DNA from: Terribacillus halophilus
GTDB lineage: Bacteria; Bacillota; Bacilli; Bacillales; Amphibacillaceae
Length of the DNA: 43,108 nucleotides
Assembly: GCF_900162685.1 (NCBI RefSeq)
Contig: NZ_LT727828.1
Coordinates: 2,090,145-2,133,252, forward strand
Reading direction: 5' to 3'
Under the pieces are notes generated by a model. It did no database searches and was not told where the DNA came from. It saw only the letters and a list, made by a program, of their open reading frames with translations. Positions 36,424 to 43,108 of the stretch are shown one piece after another. A program made the position numbers and the translations under genes. Each line of letters opens with the position of its first letter. Within the stretch, counting starts at the first letter, position 1.

Positions 36424-36807
36424 TTATTGCCTAATGAATGTAACGATAATGCCTGCTACGAGCAGCAGTGCATACAGCGGAGCAAACATTAAGAAGCAAA
36501 TGCGCAGGAACATACGCCAAATATGCTTGAAAACAATCTCGCCTCGGTATTTGTAATTCATAAATACGATGAGCATAAACAATACTGCAAGAAATCCTAT
36601 CATATATCCGATGACAGCTTGCTGTAAAATGATTTGCAACATTATCATAACAGAAACGATGTAAAACACGGCTGTCGTTTGAACTGTATGCAGAAAGGCA
36701 TTCCGTCTTTTCCGAATGAACCTTCGAACAATAAGAAAATATATCCAAGTTGCAAGCGGCGGTACTGTAATGGCTGCTGCCAGAAGGTAAGCGATAAAAT
36801 GCGTCAT
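36424..36807 (-). CDS. DUF3397-family membrane protein
   Basis: Integral membrane protein of 127 residues with four hydrophobic segments (about 5-25, 42-62, 66-84 and 100-124). Between the first two is a basic loop RRFIRKRRNAFLH. The arrangement and position between panE and bshC match the DUF3397 family of Bacillaceae. It overlaps the panE stop by 4 bases (ATGA), so it is co-translated. Function is unknown. Confidence 0.8.
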   Translation of the reverse strand: MTHFIAYLLAAAITVPPLATWIYFLIVRRFIRKRRNAFLHTVQTTAVFYIVSVMIMLQIILQQAVIGYMIGFLAVLFMLIVFMNYKYRGEIVFKHIWRMFLRICFLMFAPLYALLLVAGIIVTFIRQ

Positions 36808-37685
36808 AAGCTAGTCCTTTCTTGCTGTCTTGTAAGTCCAAGTATACTATAGTAGACAAAATCCGTATAAGGAACGGCTCGTTTAGCATGCTTTTGCACA
36901 TATCCTGAGATGGATTCCACTTCGGTCTTTCTGCCTGCTTCAATATCTTTTAACATGGAAGAACGATTGCCTTTGGTGGCCATAATAATCTGACGTACAT
37001 ACACCCATTGTTCCGCGAAATCGAAATCCAGTGCTTCCGCTGCTTCCTCACATAGTTTCTGCGCTATCGCACAGAACGCTGGACGTTCAAGCAGCTCCCC
37101 GTTTTTCACACGATATATCGCCGTCAAAGGGTTAATCACTGCATTGGCAATCAGTTTCTTTCCAAGCATACGATGCCAATTCTTCTCCAATAGAAAAGGG
37201 AAGTTCGGGTCATGTAAATGTTTGACAAGCATTTCGGCGCTGTTACCCGTTAGGTTTGCCAGTCGGATAACTGCTTTTCCGGTATGCAGCACACTCTGCT
37301 GATCTACCCGCAGGGCACCCTGTTCCACAGATCCGACAATGATTGGATAGTCAAACGCCGCAGACCGCAGCATATCCGTGTGAGCCATTCCATTTTGGAG
37401 AAACACGACTGGTGCTGCAGCATGGGACACTAGTTTATCCCATACAGACTTTACGTCGTATTGCTTCGTACAGACAATATATAGATCAGTTGATTGCACA
37501 GTATACAAATCATCCAATGTTATAGCTTTTATATGTATTGTTTCTCCATCCAGACGAATGCCTTTCGCAGAAATTAATTCGGCTTGTACGTTTGTTCTTG
37601 TCAAAAGCTGCACCTGATGCATGCTGCTAAGTTTTGCGGCTGCAAGCAGTCCGATTGCACCTGCACCGATTACAGTGATTCTCAT
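36804..37685 (-). CDS. panE: 2-dehydropantoate 2-reductase
   Basis: NADPH-dependent reductase converting ketopantoate to pantoate in pantothenate and CoA synthesis. I choose ATG 37685, giving the Rossmann start MRITVIGAGAIGLLAAAKL and 293 residues; an 8-codon extension is not supported. The catalytic lysine region NWHRMLGKKLIANAVINPLTAIY (near 160-180; quoted only in part) is present. A G-rich ribosome binding site precedes the start. It matches B. subtilis ylbQ in position, followed here by the DUF3397 gene. The long Val/Ile-rich core differs slightly from PanE, so a related ketopantoate reductase paralogue is possible. Confidence 0.88.
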   Translation of the reverse strand: MRITVIGAGAIGLLAAAKLSSMHQVQLLTRTNVQAELISAKGIRLDGETIHIKAITLDDLYTVQSTDLYIVCTKQYDVKSVWDKLVSHAAAPVVFLQNGMAHTDMLRSAAFDYPIIVGSVEQGALRVDQQSVLHTGKAVIRLANLTGNSAEMLVKHLHDPNFPFLLEKNWHRMLGKKLIANAVINPLTAIYRVKNGELLERPAFCAIAQKLCEEAAEALDFDFAEQWVYVRQIIMATKGNRSSMLKDIEAGRKTEVESISGYVQKHAKRAVPYTDFVYYSILGLTRQQERTSL

Positions 37686-37765
37686 CTCCGTCCCCCCCAT
37701 TTGACACATACCTAATTGTTTATTTTAGCAAGGTAGCTGCCAAAAGGATATAAGAAATATAACGC

Positions 37766-37794
37766 TTGAATTTGCAAACGTTTTCATATATGCT
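37766..37794 (+). promoter_or_regulatory. Promoter of ylbP with cre-like site in the spacer
   Basis: The plus strand has TTGAAT (37766-37771), a 17-bp spacer and TATGCT (37789-37794). Inside the spacer TGCAAACGTTTTCA (37773-37786) matches the catabolite-response element consensus at 13 of 14 positions. CcpA binding here would repress. The gap is shared with the divergent panE, which might also be affected. Confidence 0.65.
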
Positions 37795-37844
37795 GAATGC
37801 ATAAGCACCTAGCGATTTTTTTTAATACGGAGAGGGGAATCTGT

Positions 37845-38294
37845 ATGACAGTAGCTAAAGTGGAAAAATTGCCAGTGAACTATAAAACAGCAGAGGATTT
37901 TGAACGCTTTGCAGCTCAGGGAAATGCAGAGCTTTCGATGTTCGATGAATTTCAGCTCAGCTTAATTGAGAGTGACGATGACACGCTTTTTTACGGCATT
38001 TATATGGATGAACAGCTTGCCGCAAGAATGGCACTCACTTTCGTAAGCGAACAGAAAGATAATACATTTTATCCTCCAAAAGGATACGTGGAGATTACCA
38101 AACTTGAAGTGCTGCCAGCATACCAAGGAAAAAAACTCGGCTCATCCCTAGTTGAATTTGTACAATCCTTTACGAAACCCGTACGTACGAAAGCACGAGT
38201 TAATTCTGAGTCCTTCTGGGAACAGTGTTATTTCAAAGAGACTGGCAAAAAAGAAGATAACTTGTCTGTAATGACTTGGCAGCCGACAAAATAA
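37845..38294 (+). CDS. ylbP: GNAT-fold N-acetyltransferase YlbP
   Basis: GNAT-superfamily protein of 149 residues. The start ATG 37845 (MTVAKVEKLPVNYKTAEDF) follows GGAGAGGGG and resembles Bacillus YlbP; an upstream ATG at 37797 would lie right behind the -10 box. The core contains YGIYMDEQLAARMAL, the beta-strand KLEVLPAYQGKKLGSSLVEF (the acetyl-CoA-binding QGKKLG corresponds to Q/RxxGxG/A) and a C-terminal FKETGKKEDN. Acceptor substrate is unknown. It is divergent from panE and convergent with the RsfA-family gene, with which it shares a terminator. Confidence 0.9.
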   Translation: MTVAKVEKLPVNYKTAEDFERFAAQGNAELSMFDEFQLSLIESDDDTLFYGIYMDEQLAARMALTFVSEQKDNTFYPPKGYVEITKLEVLPAYQGKKLGSSLVEFVQSFTKPVRTKARVNSESFWEQCYFKETGKKEDNLSVMTWQPTK

Positions 38295-38316
38295 AAAAGC
38301 CCCTTTGGGCTTTTTA
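38294..38316. terminator. Bidirectional terminator between ylbP and the rsfA-like gene
   Basis: A 9-bp stem AAAAAGCCC/GGGCTTTTT with a CTTT loop has T-runs on either strand. It lies in the overlap between the two convergent stop codons and serves both genes. Confidence 0.88.
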
Positions 38317-38790
38317 TTTTGTCTCTGCTTCCTCAATCACCCAACGACACAGCTTTTCCATCTCGATACATGCATCTTGATACCGTTTCAGCTGATCTTT
38401 AAGCTTCCCATTCTCTATTTGCAGCGTGCGCAGTTCTTCATCAGGCTGCTTATCAGGAACATGGAAATTTTGTTTCACTTTTTCCAAAAGATCTATCGCA
38501 GCCTCCAAACTGACAGAATCCTTTCCTGCCTTCTTCGGAGCAGCCTCTGGAGTTGGTTCTGCACTTTGCTGCTTCCTATTTTGTTTCGCTATTTCAATAT
38601 CCGTTTGATAATATTGCCGAAGTGAGGCATTCCAACGAAAACCGCAAGCTGCACCTGTTCGGTTAAGCTTTACCGCAACATCCCGAAATGCATCCAGCTG
38701 TGTTTTACCTTCCTGAATATAATCCAGCACTGTATTTGCTAATAGCACATCTTCTTTGTCAGTCCATGCATCCTGCCTTGTACTTTTCAC
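38314..38790 (-). CDS. ylbO: RsfA-family transcriptional regulator (YlbO-like)
   Basis: Myb/SANT-like DNA-binding regulator related to the prespore factor RsfA. 158 residues: the N-terminal domain has TRQDAWTDKEDVLLANTVLDY and RTGAACGFRWNASLRQYY (about 4-62), the family's hallmark. A variable Pro/Ala/Gln linker is followed by a C-terminal coiled coil (LRTLQIENGKLKDQLKRY), suggesting dimerisation. Position between rpmF and ylbP matches B. subtilis ylbO. It is probably a sporulation regulator by family; its targets are unknown. Confidence 0.9.
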   Translation of the reverse strand: MKSTRQDAWTDKEDVLLANTVLDYIQEGKTQLDAFRDVAVKLNRTGAACGFRWNASLRQYYQTDIEIAKQNRKQQSAEPTPEAAPKKAGKDSVSLEAAIDLLEKVKQNFHVPDKQPDEELRTLQIENGKLKDQLKRYQDACIEMEKLCRWVIEEAETK

Positions 38791-38870
38791 AAGCTTCCCC
38801 CCTCTTCTATCCTGCTATCAATGTATGCAAGAGGGAAAAATGCTAGACTAGAAAAAAGTAGATAGAATAT

Positions 38871-38910
38871 AAAAAAACACCTATCATCATTTCTGACGAT
38901 AGGTGTTTTT
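38871..38910 (-). terminator. Intrinsic terminator of rpmF
   Basis: The minus strand folds with AACACCTATC and GATAGGTGTT arms (about 12 bp, small loop), followed by a T-run. It ends the ylbN-rpmF transcript before the RsfA-family gene. Confidence 0.88.
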
Positions 38911-38916
38911 CAGTTC

Positions 38917-39090
38917 TTACGCTTCAACCACTGCTTTGCCATCATAATGTCCGCAAGATCTGCAAACGTGGTGTGGTTTTGCAAGTTCGCCACAGTTAGA
39001 GCATTCTACCATTCCTGGTACATGCAATTTTTTGTGTGTACGGCGTTGATTTTTAACTTTTTTAGAAGTTCTTCTTTTAGGTACTGCCAC
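38917..39090 (-). CDS. rpmF: 50S ribosomal protein L32
   Basis: Zinc-ribbon protein of the large ribosomal subunit, only 57 residues. I translated the minus strand from GTG 39090: [19 protein letters not shown], then ECSNCGE and HHVCRSCG, and GKAVVEA at the end. The two CxxC pairs make this the zinc-binding form of L32, expected under zinc sufficiency. AGGAGGTG lies 7 bases upstream of the start. It follows ylbN (YceD), the nearly universal neighbour of rpmF. Confidence 0.97.
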   Translation of the reverse strand: MAVPKRRTSKKVKNQRRTHKKLHVPGMVECSNCGELAKPHHVCRSCGHYDGKAVVEA

Positions 39091-39121
39091 TGTCCTACAC
39101 CTCCTTCAATCATTCACATGC

Positions 39122-39637
39122 TTATTCGTCGTCCTTCTTCAAGAGAGCCTGCAACTTCTCAAGCCTCGGATCGATCTTGTCCTGCTGTGCATCCTCACTG
39201 GCAACCTGCCAGCCTTCTCCTTGTTTGACGGCATTATCCAATACCTCTTCATCATCGGAGAAAACACGGAAAGGAACATCCAAGAGAATATTTTCCTCTA
39301 TATACGGTTTCAAGTCAAGCAGTTCTCCATCAACTGGATGAATTTCCGACTCGTCATCCGCGCTTGCATAAGGAGACAAAGTAAACAGTTCAGTCGCATC
39401 AATATGGAATTCATACGGCACATCCGCCAAAGTACGCGCACATGGCAAGATCATCTTGCCGTCTATCGCAAACTTAACAGTAATGTCGTTACCATAAGAA
39501 GTCGCCTGACCGCTGACCTTCACCGGATCAATACGACGAATATCATTCTTGCCCTGGATGTCAGACACATCCACTTGCTCTGTAAATTCGAAAGGTTCAA
39601 GACCTTTAGCTTTAAGCTTTTGAACCGGAATTTTCAC
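39122..39637 (-). CDS. ylbN: YceD/DUF177 family protein YlbN
   Basis: Protein of 171 residues in the YceD (DUF177) family, conserved immediately upstream of rpmF and implicated in 23S rRNA processing. It begins at GTG 39637 with GAGGTG upstream. Family features are the N-terminal MKIPVQKLKAKGLEPFEF, the CAR loop in MILPCARTLADVPYEF and the acidic segment DLKPYIEENILLDVPF, ending with a charged tail. The position before rpmF matches Bacillus and supports a role in ribosome assembly. Confidence 0.92.
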   Translation of the reverse strand: MKIPVQKLKAKGLEPFEFTEQVDVSDIQGKNDIRRIDPVKVSGQATSYGNDITVKFAIDGKMILPCARTLADVPYEFHIDATELFTLSPYASADDESEIHPVDGELLDLKPYIEENILLDVPFRVFSDDEEVLDNAVKQGEGWQVASEDAQQDKIDPRLEKLQALLKKDDE

Positions 39638-39747
39638 GTTAATTCACCTCATGGCAACAAAAGTAATTGTAAAAAAAAACAGAAGCTTTGTCAATATATT
39701 TTCTTTACAGCAAGGCAATAATTAGCCTATATTCATATTAACACACT

Positions 39748-40050
39748 AGAAAAGCGGAAGAAACCGTTTAGAAACGGAGGAATAGGTGAGAAAGCCCGGA
39801 GAGTGATGCCTTTCCACTCGCAGGGATTTATCACCTATACCGCAGTTTCTGGTTTCTGGAGCTAGACACAACCGAAAAGCGTAGAAAACCGTTTAGAAAC
39901 GAAGCGGTAAGTGAGAAAGCCCGGAGTGGGCGTTTTCCCCACGCAGGGATTTATTGCTTACAGCACAGTTTCTGGTTTTCGGAACTAGACATCACTCGGT
40001 AAATGAGAAAGCCCGGAGTGATGCTTTTCCACTCGCAGGGATTTATCGCC
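39748..40050. repeat. Tandem structured repeats, two full copies (about 120 bp) and one partial
   Basis: Copy 1 (39748-39867), copy 2 (39873-39990) and partial copy 3 (39991-40050) share GAGAAAGCCCGGA (39788, 39913, 40005) and CGCAGGGATTTA (39819, 39942, 40034). Copies 1 and 2 also share GAAAAGCG near the start and CAGTTTCTGGTTT...CTAGACA at the end. Each core folds into a long hairpin: arms 39782-39789 with 39831-39838 in copy 1 and 39907-39914 with 39954-39961 in copy 2, enclosing AAAGCCC/GGGATTT and an inner stem. The stretch is the 447-base gap between ylbN and tmcAL and has no plausible gene. The ends recall small repeats I have seen in other Bacillaceae genomes, from memory only. Confidence 0.85.
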
Positions 40051-40084
40051 AAAAACTATCCCTACCCCAAAAAGGAGGTCCCAC

Positions 40085-41275
40085 ATGAAATCATGCGGTA
40101 TTGTCGTTGAATATAACCCATTACATAACGGTCATATTTATCATATACAGGAGGCCCGTAAATTAACCGAAAGTGACTGTATGATTGCTGTGATGAGCGG
40201 TAACTTTATGCAGCGGGGTGAGCCAGCTATTTTGGATAAGTTCAGCCGTACGGAGGCTGCTCTGCAAGCTGGCGTCGATTTGGTAGTAGAGCTTCCTTTC
40301 CTTTATGCAGTTCAGCATGCTGATTTATTTGCGAAGGGTGCTGTAGCTATCTTAGATACGTTAGGCGCTGACCACCTTGTATTTGGTTCTGAAGATGGCA
40401 CTATTGATGCTTTTCGTCAAGCACAGCTAAAACGTACACAGAAGAAGGAAGAATTTGACGAGATCTTGAAACAGTCACTCGAACAAGGCTTATCGTATCC
40501 AGAGGCAAGCCGGTCTGCATATGAAAATATAGGAATAAATTCAACTTTAGATTTGCAAAGTCCAAACAATATTCTCGGGTTCGCGTACTTGCGAGCGGCT
40601 GAGCAGCTTCACGCAAACATACAAGTGGATACCATTCCACGTATAAAAGCAGACTACCATGACGAATCCATCACTGGACCGATTGCAAGCGCAACCTCTA
40701 TTCGGTCTGCTCGGCTAAGAGATCAAGCAGAAAGCATAAAACAAGCTGTGCCCGAATCTACATACGCTGCCTTACAAGATTTGGAACAGCTTCATAGTTG
40801 GGAAGACTATTTTCCATTGCTGCGTTATCTCATCCTAACCCATACACCTGAAATGCTGCGAAAGATTCAAGGAATGGACGAAGGTTTAGAATATCGGTTC
40901 AAGCGATACATTCAGCAATCCGGTAGCTTTGAGCAATTCCTCACTCACGTCAAGACAAAACGTTACACGTGGACAAGGCTTCAGCGCGTTTGTGTGTACC
41001 TTTTGACGAATTCACACAAGCAGTTCGTCACCGAGTGGCTGGATAACAAACAGCTGCCATACATTCGAATTTTGGGGATGAGCAAAGCAGGTCGCGCATT
41101 TCTGTCTTCTAAAAAGAAGCAGCTTGAGGTGCCGCTTTTCACGCAGTTAAAGGATAACAGCCATCCAGTAGCTGATTTAGAGCTTCAAGCATCGGATGCC
41201 TACTACAGCACTTTAGCGCCGGCAGCAGCTGCTGCCGCTCGCAAACAAGAGATTTCGCCTCCTAAATTCATATAA
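40085..41275 (+). CDS. tmcAL: tRNA(Met) cytidine acetate ligase TmcAL (YlbM)
   Basis: Forms N4-acetylcytidine at the wobble position of elongator tRNA-Met using acetate and ATP. The 396-residue protein opens with a nucleotidyltransferase-like motif: GIVVEYNPLHNGHIYHI, containing HNGH (the HxGH signature), and MSGNFMQRGEP (near 38-48). DKFSRTEAAL and SATSIRSARLRDQ (a KMSKS-equivalent region) follow. The ATG at 40085 follows AAAAAGGAGG. The first plus-strand gene after the repeat array; it ends in a terminator shared with ylbL. Confidence 0.95.
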   Translation: MKSCGIVVEYNPLHNGHIYHIQEARKLTESDCMIAVMSGNFMQRGEPAILDKFSRTEAALQAGVDLVVELPFLYAVQHADLFAKGAVAILDTLGADHLVFGSEDGTIDAFRQAQLKRTQKKEEFDEILKQSLEQGLSYPEASRSAYENIGINSTLDLQSPNNILGFAYLRAAEQLHANIQVDTIPRIKADYHDESITGPIASATSIRSARLRDQAESIKQAVPESTYAALQDLEQLHSWEDYFPLLRYLILTHTPEMLRKIQGMDEGLEYRFKRYIQQSGSFEQFLTHVKTKRYTWTRLQRVCVYLLTNSHKQFVTEWLDNKQLPYIRILGMSKAGRAFLSSKKKQLEVPLFTQLKDNSHPVADLELQASDAYYSTLAPAAAAAARKQEISPPKFI

Positions 41276-41330
41276 CAACACAGCCAATTAAAGCGAAACT
41301 TTATTAGTCCTGCATATTAATTTTGATGTA

Positions 41331-41372
41331 GAAAAAAATCCAAACGATGCTCGCAGTATCGTTTGGATTTTT
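41331..41372. terminator. Bidirectional terminator between tmcAL and ylbL
   Basis: AAATCCAAACGAT and ATCGTTTGGATTT form a 13-bp perfect stem with A-runs and T-runs on the respective sides. It lies between two convergent genes. Confidence 0.92.
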
Positions 41373-41394
41373 TATATAGCTCTAACCTATTATT

Positions 41395-42417
41395 TTATTT
41401 CTCAGGCAATTTTTCTAAGTATTCTTTTGCTTCCTCAAAGGTGTCTACTGGAACGACTTTCATGTCTGTTTTAATATCTTCTGCTGTTTGTTTTGCGAGC
41501 TGGTAATTAGAATCTTCTGCACCATTTTCATTTGGCGCAAAGAAAACAGCACAGCCTTCCTTATCTGCTGCCACAACCTTCTTATCGATGCCGCCAATAC
41601 GGCCAACATTTCCTTCGTAATCAACTTCCCCAGTACCGCAAATTTGTAATCCCTGCGTCAAGTCTTCTTTTTCCAGCTGATCATAGATTTCCAAGCTGAA
41701 CATCAGTCCTGCACTTGGACCGCCAATTTCTCCGCTTGAGAAGGTAACTTCCGGATCTTCGTTTACTTCCCTGTCGGTTACTAATGTAATACCAATACCA
41801 GGAATCTGGGTATCAGGCAAGGCTTCAAGCTTCAATTCCTTCTCCAGCTGCTTGTCGCCGCGATTAATTTGCAAAGTGATCGTATCGCCTAATTGTTTAG
41901 ATGTCACGTATGTTGTCAGATCTGTTGCTTCATTCACAGTTTTATCATCTATACCGGTTATATGGTCACCTGGCTTTAGAATTCCATCAGCAGGCAAATC
42001 ATTTACCACGGATACGACATAAACCCCTTGATAATCCACTTGCAAATCGGCATCTGCTGCTTGATAAGCAACGACTGTAGAGGCTTCCTGTGAGCTCTCC
42101 ATTTGCATGAGTTGTGCCTGGGTATATTCTTCCTCGGAAATGCCTTCTGGAATAACATCCTCCAGTTTCTCAATCTGATGATACGGGAGAATGTGTGCCA
42201 TCACATACTGAAATGGCGTTGCCTGTCCGCCCCGTACGGTGACAAGATGCATATCTCCTTCGCTTTTATCACTGCCAGCCACCGAAACAATTGGATCAAG
42301 TGCATCTGCTCCCCCGGGTTTGTATATATAATACGGCATTCTGTAAATCCCGGAAAAACAGAAGACAATGAGCAGCAATAGCACGATAAACAGGGTATAG
42401 CGCGTTTTCTGTTTCAT
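41395..42417 (-). CDS. ylbL: PDZ and Lon-like serine protease YlbL
   Basis: Membrane-anchored Lon-type protease of 340 residues, facing outside. An N-terminal transmembrane segment (YTLFIVLLLLIVFCFSGI, about 7-24) is followed by a PDZ domain (GVYVVSVVNDLPADGILKPGDHI, near 132-152; quoted in part) and a Lon protease domain with catalytic serine in GEIGGPSAGLMFSLE and catalytic lysine in IGGIDKKV. The ATG at 42417 is supported. In B. subtilis YlbL contributes to SOS cell-division inhibitor (YneA) turnover; the same role is plausible here. Position and convergence with tmcAL match Bacillus. Confidence 0.95.
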   Translation of the reverse strand: MKQKTRYTLFIVLLLLIVFCFSGIYRMPYYIYKPGGADALDPIVSVAGSDKSEGDMHLVTVRGGQATPFQYVMAHILPYHQIEKLEDVIPEGISEEEYTQAQLMQMESSQEASTVVAYQAADADLQVDYQGVYVVSVVNDLPADGILKPGDHITGIDDKTVNEATDLTTYVTSKQLGDTITLQINRGDKQLEKELKLEALPDTQIPGIGITLVTDREVNEDPEVTFSSGEIGGPSAGLMFSLEIYDQLEKEDLTQGLQICGTGEVDYEGNVGRIGGIDKKVVAADKEGCAVFFAPNENGAEDSNYQLAKQTAEDIKTDMKVVPVDTFEEAKEYLEKLPEK

Positions 42418-42466
42418 CTTCAGTTCCCCTTTTGTGCCCTCTTTCTCTACTAATTCAGCAGAAGAA

Positions 42467-42496
42467 GCATAATTCTCTTTGAAGCACGCGTATAGT
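42467..42496 (+). promoter_or_regulatory. Candidate sigma-E promoter of ylbJ
   Basis: GCATAAT (42467-42473) and CGTATAGT (42489-42496), 15 bases apart, match sigma-E -35 and -10 consensus at roughly 6 of 7 and 6 of 8 positions. This would give a leader of about 80 nucleotides before ylbJ, which is a mother-cell sporulation gene in B. subtilis. Confidence 0.45.
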
Positions 42497-42581
42497 TAAG
42501 GTAGCCTGTACCAACAGACTGAATTCAAGTGTACTACTTCGATATCAAGAAGTACAGCAGTCACAAATCGGAGGGATCATT

Positions 42582-43108
42582 GTGCAAAAAATGAAATCGA
42601 TTTTGTTCGCTGGGGCAGCGCTGCTTTTAGCAGTCAGCCTGATTACATATCCGGATCCAGCACTGCAAGCAAGCATACGCGGGCTGAATATGTGGTGGGA
42701 AGTCGTATTTCCATCTCTGCTGCCTTTCTTCATCACAGCAGAGCTGTTAATCGCTTTTGGGATGGTTCGCTTCATCGGTGTATTCTGCGAGCCGATCATG
42801 CGGCCTTTGTTCAATGTACCAGGTGTCGGCAGCTTTGTACTGGCAATGGGAATGGCTAGCGGTTATCCATCGGGAGCTAAACTCACCAGCAGATTGCGGC
42901 AGGAAAAACAACTGACAAAAACAGAAGCAGAGCGACTCGTATCCTTCACAAATGCCAGCAACCCTCTATTCATTGTTGGCGTAATCGCTGTTAGTTTCTT
43001 CGGTGACGCCGAGCTTGGGCTCCTGCTTGCTATTGCACACTACGGCGGGAATATACTTGTAGGTATCTGCATTCGATTTTTCGGCCGGAATGAAAATCGC
43101 CCTTGCTT
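42582..43108 (+). CDS. ylbJ: Sporulation integral membrane protein YlbJ (3' end cut by window edge)
   Basis: Polytopic membrane protein needed for spore cortex formation. Reading starts at GTG 42582 with GGAGGG 6 bases upstream; an ATG at 42591 is a weaker alternative. The 175 codons present give VVFPSLLPFFITAELLIAFG, then RPLFNVPGVGSFVLAMGMAS, GYPSGAKLTSRLRQEKQL and FTNASNPLFIVGVIAVSFFG, matching the nucleoside-recognition-like YlbJ family. Frame is open to the edge. It is divergent from ylbL, as in B. subtilis. Confidence 0.94.
   Translation, partial: MQKMKSILFAGAALLLAVSLITYPDPALQASIRGLNMWWEVVFPSLLPFFITAELLIAFGMVRFIGVFCEPIMRPLFNVPGVGSFVLAMGMASGYPSGAKLTSRLRQEKQLTKTEAERLVSFTNASNPLFIVGVIAVSFFGDAELGLLLAIAHYGGNILVGICIRFFGRNENRPC

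Noticed and set aside
36431-36943. 170-residue minus-strand open frame across panE and the DUF3397 gene
   Set aside because: It overlaps both genes in another frame, is not membrane-like or family-like, and has no ribosome binding site.
37797-37844. Upstream ATG as the ylbP start
   Set aside because: It is only three bases after the -10 box of the likely promoter and lacks a ribosome binding site; ATG 37845 has GGAGAGGGG.
39748-40050. CRISPR array
   Set aside because: Repeats are about 120 bp, imperfect and contain internal hairpins; there are no regular short repeats with unique spacers and no cas genes.
41395-42417. Cytoplasmic Lon protease
   Set aside because: There is no ATPase domain; a signal anchor plus PDZ plus Lon-type serine-lysine domain is the YlbL layout.

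Overview
The window is a chromosomal segment of a low-GC, endospore-forming Gram-positive bacterium of the family Bacillaceae. The evidence is sporulation genes (sigE, sigG, spoIIGA, spoVD, spoVE, ylbJ, an rsfA-like regulator), the bacillithiol gene bshC, S-box, T-box and PyrR leaders, AGGAGG ribosome binding sites, and gene order largely matching the Bacillus subtilis ylbJ-to-pyrP arc. I cannot name the genus; a Terribacillus/Oceanobacillus-type relative is plausible. Nearly everything reads on the minus strand; plus-strand genes are the GNAT gene ylbP, tmcAL and the partial ylbJ.

Layout, left to right (that is, 3' to 5' for the minus strand). 1-3341: pyrimidine genes pyrP (cut by the edge) and pyrR, each behind a PyrR-binding attenuator, then rluD and lspA. 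3348-6444: ileS with an AUC-specifier T-box leader and its own promoter. 6452-10363: division/translation cluster divIVA, ylmH, ylmG, sepF, ylmE, pgeF, ylmC. 10477-13240: sporulation cluster sigG, sigE, spoIIGA with a Spo0A-type promoter. 13249-16822: ftsZ, ftsA, divIB. 17184-21887: a four-gene organosulfur operon (acyl-CoA-dehydrogenase-like flavoprotein, DmoA/NtaA-type monooxygenase, MFS permease, FMN reductase) led by a SAM riboswitch, sitting where murG and murB are in B. subtilis. 22031-34646: cell-wall genes spoVE, murD, mraY, murF, murE, spoVD, pbpB, ftsL, rsmH, mraZ, with a probable MraZ operator. 34711-39637: bshC, a DUF3397 membrane protein, panE, ylbP (behind a cre-like promoter), an RsfA-family gene, rpmF, ylbN. 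39748-40050: tandem structured repeats. 40085-43108: tmcAL, the PDZ/Lon protease ylbL and the start of ylbJ.

Most of the window is the conserved division-and-cell-wall (dcw) cluster: MurE, MurF, MraY and MurD make the lipid-linked peptidoglycan precursor, PBP2B, SpoVD and SpoVE polymerise and cross-link it for septum and cortex, and FtsZ, FtsA, SepF, FtsL, DivIB and DivIVA position and build the septum. The striking departures are the sulfur operon inside this cluster, the absence of murG, murB, the ylxW/ylxX/sbp genes, bpr and ylyA from their usual places, an intrinsic-terminator-like hairpin over the spoVE ribosome binding site, and a repeat array whose copies show compensatory base changes.
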